From positions 1 to 64,000 of the forward strand of contig JBAZMA010000007.1 in the NCBI GenBank assembly GCA_041649995.1: a DNA stretch of 64,000 bases, in the 5' to 3' direction. Positions 56,301 to 62,300 of this stretch are shown one piece after another. The notes below the pieces were generated by a model. That model did not search any database. It was not told where the DNA came from and worked only from the letters and a program-made list of their open reading frames with translations. Position numbers and translations under genes: made by a program. The stretch is from JBAZMA01 sp041649995 (GTDB lineage Bacteria; Omnitrophota; Gorgyraeia; Velamenicoccales; Velamenicoccaceae). Numbering within the stretch: the stretch's first letter is position 1; each line of letters starts with the position of its first letter.

Positions 56301-59300
56301 TCGCCAGGGGCGCCGACGCCCGGGGCCGGACGCTTTACACGTCTCTGAATGAAAGGGATATCATCACGAGCATCACCACAGGGCCGAATACAGGTCTGTG
56401 GATGAAGCCCGTTTTCGATGTTTTAACCACCAAGACTTATCAGCCTACGGCGTTCAACCAGGGAGGCTTGGTGGAAAGAGGAGCGCGTATCCTCGGCCAG
56501 ATTCCACGGGTCGGGTCTGCCGCGAGCAGATGGGCGGAGGCGCATCAGGGGCTCCTGACATCCAACTTTGTGAAAAAAGCCATACCTTTTGCGCAGTGGG
56601 CTGATTCGACGGTGTTGTTGATGCCCACAGTCGTTACAGGAACTGAGGCTATGGTGAATGTGCTGGATATCGGCTTGGCGGGCCTGGCAGGCAGGGAAGC
56701 CAGGGTGACGCCGATCCTTGATCCCGCGGGTAACATTTCCACCCTTTCGGTCAATGGCCAGGAAATCGGTTTGCACGATGTTTCCTTCTACCTGGGGGCG
56801 GGAGAAAAAGAATATCTGAAGTTCATGCCGTTTTTGATGATGTCGCAATATGATTCTCTCAGAGGAAAAGAATGGGGCGAATTAAGGGAGCTCGGCAGAG
56901 AAGCTACGTCGAGGGGGAACACGCGTTTGGCCGACCAGGTCCGTCAGGAACAGACGTTGAGGGTCGCCCCAAGGCTGGCGCGCAGCGCTTTTGAAAATGG
57001 AATCAAGGAATTTAACAATAAGAATTATCAGGCTGCGGATACTCATTTCGGAAGGGCCGCCCAGCTGCTTGGGGGGACAGACGCTTCGTCCTTCTTTAAT
57101 CAAGGTATGGCGCGCAAGGCCATGGGCCAGGTTGAGCCCGCGGCCGAGGCGTTTGCCAGGGCGGAATCCATTTCCAGAAAAGCCGGAGACCTGGATTTTG
57201 CCAGGAACGCTTTCCGGTCGAGGTTGTCTTTGTATAACCCCGAACAGGCCGAAGCCGTGGTCGCGCAGTCTATTACCCAGATCAAGTCGGAGATGGGCCA
57301 GGCCAGGACAGCCAAAGATGCCCCAAGGATGACGGATTTAAGGGGCGAATTGGAGTTCCTCGCGTCCGCGCGTTTAACCCTCAGGGGTGAGATGGCGGCT
57401 ACCAGCGGAAATTTTGACCGCGCCGGAATATTTTATAACGCGGCCCTGAGAGTGGACGCCTTGAACGCGGACGCCCTGATGGGGTTAAGGACGATTGATC
57501 CTTTGCGTCAGTTGCGGCTGCCTGATTCCGTCGATGCGCAGACCGTCCAGTCTAATGTCCGCGGCCGTCAGGCCACTATCCAGGATCAGATAACAGCCAG
57601 GGATACCCAGATTCAGAATTTAAGGACAAGGGCGGACGCCTTGAGGTCTGAGGGCAGGATCCAGGAAGCCTCGGCCAGAGAAGCCGAGATCCAGAAGCTT
57701 GAGGCCAGGAATACGACCGCGCGTCAGTATTTAAACGTCTTGCCGCAAATTGAACAAAGGGCCCTGGCGCAGATATCCCAGAGGGAAACAGCAGGCGCTT
57801 CTTCGCCCATTGTCCGCCAGCAGCCTGTTCCCAAAGAACGGGGCAAGGTCACCGATGCCATCGGCAGGCTCAGGCACTCTTCAGGCGGCGAGTTGAGCGG
57901 ATTGAAGGTTGTGCTTGTGGGCGACGCCGGAAAATCCGGCTACATCGTCGGCAGGCACAGGGCTTATGTGGAACTGGATTCCTCCAAGCCTGATTTCGGA
58001 ACGCTCTATGTGGCCAGGGATTTCTGGACCGCCGGGCGCAGGGGGAGCGACGCGGCCATCAAGAGGGATTTTTCCCAATTGCGCAGGACGGCCAGGGATT
58101 ACAGCACGCTGATCAGGGAGGTCAGAAAACAGCCCGGATTTAACGGGTCCAACGCCCGGGAAATGATCGAGAGCGGGCTGCTGAATGTCGTTGTGACAAG
58201 GCAAAAAGGCATGGGCATGCTGCCCATCCAGGCGTCCCTGAGGCTCAACGAGATCAGGCAGGGAGTCATCGCGGATTACGGCCAGACGCGCCTGAGCTAC
58301 CAGTTTGAGAGGGCCCTGCAGAAGGCCACGACTGCCGCGGATGTCAAGATCGCTGTCGAGGCCGCTGGCGGAAGCGGCAAGACCTTTGTGGACATTGTCA
58401 TGCTGCCGTCAGTATTAGCCAAGAACCGCGCCTTGAACGCCATGACCGCCATAACGACATACGGCGATCAGAATGCCGTCATCCTCTACGAGTTGGCCAG
58501 AAATGTGTACGGGGATAAGCTTGGCGCGATCCGTTTCACAGACCGCAATTCTTCCCATCAGTTAAGGGATTTCGGGTCCCAGATTGAAATTCTTTCGTTT
58601 GATTCCTACACAAATCTTGTCCACGCGGAAAAGAGGGGCGGAGAAAAAGGCACGCACGTGGATATGGATAAACTGAGAAGGTCGATCTTCATTATCGACG
58701 AGGCGCACACGATCGGCGTCCTGCCCGGCATCCGCGAAGGCCAGGGCACGGAAGTCATCGTCGAGGGTAGAAGGGATTACAACAGGCTGGCCAATGAAAC
58801 GCGCGGCCTTGAGCGCGACCTTCAGATGACGGGCCAGGAGGCCTTCAGGGCCATGCAGCAGGATATGCCTCTTCAGGCGCCGGGGAGCTATAACAGGACG
58901 CTTACCACCTCAGGGGCGTCTGCCAGGCAGCTCAAGGTGGCGCAGTTGGCAGACAACTATTTCAGGGCGCGGGAATATGAAATGTATTCGCATGCCAGCG
59001 GCAGGGCGGATATGTACCGCACGAGTTTCTCAGGATCCCAGGCCCCGCTTCCAGCCGGCGTTCAGGCCATTGTCGCCAGGGCGAGAGGCGCCAATTCCGC
59101 CTTCGGAGAGATGAGCGACAGGGGCGTGGCGAGAACCCTTACCTTTGAAAAACAGGGGCAATTGTTCGGCAGGAGATTTGAGGATGTGCTGGGCTCTTCC
59201 TATTATCAGGCAAAATATCAGGAAGATCTGGGGTCTGCGGCGCGCACACCCCGGCAGGTTGCCCAGGTATTGGGACAGAAAGTTTTTGAAGGCGCCATCA

Positions 59301-62300
59301 GGGCGTCCCTGTACACAGGCAACGAATATTCCATTACGCAGAATAATATCCAGGTCCTGGCAGGAAGCGGCAAGGCTGACGCGAGGCTGCATTTGCCCAT
59401 GGGAGAAATGCAGTATTTGCAGATGGCCTGGAACAAGCCTTTGACAAGGCCTCTGGGAGATACCCGCAATGTGACAGAAGCCTTTGACGCCCTGAGGGAG
59501 ATCGGCGGCGGCCTGATGTTGACGGCAACATTGCAGAAGGGTTCTATTGCCGAAATGCAATTAGACGGCATCGGATATAAAGCCAAGAGCGGGGCCAAGC
59601 CCAACATTGACTATCAATCCGACTTGTCCTCCAGCGCGCCGGCCATGTATAGGCGGATGTATGACAATATTCAAAGGACAGGGGTGGCGGATTCCGGGCA
59701 ATTCGCCCTTTTCAGCGGCCACAGACAGTCCAGGGAATTCAGCAATTATCTGGAAAGGGCGCATTTATACAGGCAGGATGCGCAGGGCCACGCCGTTGAC
59801 AGCCTGGGCCGGCGCATTTTCAATGACCAGGGCGCGCGTATTGAGGGAACAGGGGCGCCTGTGCGTCTGGACAATATTTCCAGGGTCAGGGGCCTTGCCG
59901 GCGCCGGCAGACAGGTCAGGGGCGAGAATCTTGTGTTTGGCCCGACCATGCCGGTCGCGGTTGAAAAGGCGCAAATCCTTGGCATTGCCGAGTCCAACAG
60001 CCCTGTGCGGCTGCTCACAGGAACCGTCGCCCATATCGGCACAGGTGTTGACGTGAACTGGGCGGATGGCGCTATCGCGCGCAAGGCTGTGCACCTGGCT
60101 TATCCGGAAGATATCACAGGGCCGGAAATGATCCAGGCTATGAACCGCGCTGCCGGCGCCAGAAGCACCGGGCTGGAGGCGGCCAAGGTTTATCTTTACA
60201 CCAGCTCCGACAAACTTGACGCCACGCCGAGGATGGCTTCCTTGAAACCCGCCGACGGAAAATGGACATCCGAAGCATGGGATCAGGGCTTGAGCAGCGT
60301 CCAATTCCAGAATGAGTTGAGCCGCACGCGTATCCCGGCTGTTTCTTCGCAGAGACAGGCGCCTGCCAGCGAATATCAGGGGGAATCCAACGTGACGCGA
60401 GGCTCTCCGAAGACGGTTGATGAACTCGCCGGCCGCCTCGTTGACCGCGGTGTTATCCAGGCCGAACAAAGAGGCGATTTCACGACATCCTTTGTCGCCA
60501 GCAACCCGGGCCTTGTCCAGGCCAATGGCACGCTCAGCGACGCAGGAAGAAACGTGGCCGGCCTTTCCCTTGTTGTCCTGGAAGGCACGCCGGTCCAGCA
60601 GCAAAGTTTCCAGGCAGGGCTTAAGACCATAACACCTTCTTCAGAGATCCATTTTGATTTTACAGCCGCGCCCCAGGCGCCGGTCATGGCGCCTCTTGAG
60701 ACCATTTCCGCTGTCCGGCAATTGGCTGACAGCGGAGTGATCAGCCTGAGCGATAACGGCGCCAGGCTCAGCAGCTTTATGCAGTATGGGGCCTTTGCCT
60801 CTGTGGCCCCTGAAAAATTTGAAGGCAAGGTCGCTCTTTCCAGCGTCGCCCAGGCCGTAGGTTTCGCTCAGATCGACAGCGTCCCGTATCATTTCGCCAA
60901 CACCCTGCTTAACGCCCTTCCGCAAGCCGATCCTTTCAGGACCGCTCTCGCTCCTGTTATTCAACAGCAGCAGAAGGCCTATGAGTCGGCGCAGGCTTCG
61001 CTGAACGATTTTACGCGTTCCCTGCAAAGAGGTTCTTCCGCCCAGCAAGGATCGCTGTTGAGGCAGATGTACAGGGCGCAGGCGGCTTTTGAAAAGGCCC
61101 AGCCGACCATGGCCAGGCTCTCAGACATCGCCGGCACGCTGCCGGGCGCTCATGCCGAAGACTTTATTTCCTGGTTTACTCCGCATGTTCAGAGCACGCA
61201 GACCATGGCCAATGTCGTCGGCGGAGGCGTTTATAATTTGAAGAGATTTGAAGTCCCGATGGAGAAGATGACGCCGGGCCAGATCGTGTCTTTGTCGACC
61301 ACTTACGCGGCTTCGGATATCCTGGCCGCCCTGCCGAAAAAAGCTTCTTCCTCGGACGTCGTAAAGCTGGCCCGCGGCGTGCAGAGGCTGGCGCGCGTGC
61401 AGCAGTCCCTGCAGGTCTTAAAGGAAGCCGGCATCCCTTCGATCGCGGGGTTGAATAAGACCAACCTCCAGGTCCTGGCCTCCAACGAGAGGGCTTTTGG
61501 CCGCCTCATGGAAATCGCGGGCAGGAAAATCACGCCGGCCATGACAACCCCCGCCAGGCGCGCAAGGGCGCTGGAAAGCTTCCTGAATGATGTCAGCAAG
61601 GACGCGGATCTGCTCAGACAGCAAGGGATATCCTTAACAGCGGATAAAGGGATTACTCCTGCCGTCATTCTTTTGACCGCCAGGTCTGTTGTGAAGGAAA
61701 AAGGCCTGCCGTCGATCCGCGAGGCCAATGAGTTGACAAGGAGCCTGGCCAATGATGCCGCGTTGATGGTCGCGGGCCTGGGCAGCGCGCAGTCGATCGC
61801 GCAGGATTTTGAAGCTTTTAGGACCTCAGGCCGTGAAGCTGTGGTAAAAGCCAGGACTGATATGAGCGGTTTGGACCAGGTCCTGCAATTGTTGTCGCAG
61901 AAACAGGCCGCTATCCAGAGAACGCCGGCTGCGGCTGCCGTATTGCCTGTTCAGGACAGAGACTGGCATTTGGCGGAACTGGCCCTGATTTCCAACTTAA
62001 GGGTTGCCGCGATCAACGGCCAGATCGATTTGGCCGGCGTTCAGCAGAAACTGGGGGATTGGCAGAAAGAAGTGACGACGATCGCGCAAAAAGTTTCTGA
62101 AGAAAGAGGCCGGCTGACATCCGCGGGCGTGGATCAGACGAGATTCTTTGAACTTCAGGAAAGCGTGCTCGCGGGCGAAGGCGCCATCCATACGGAGATC
62201 GGCCAGGGGGTCGGCCAGGCGTTGAAGAGGGCCGAACAAGGCGTCAGCCGCAGGCAGCAATATGACCGCCTTTATCAGCAGATCGGTTACGCGGGCCGAC

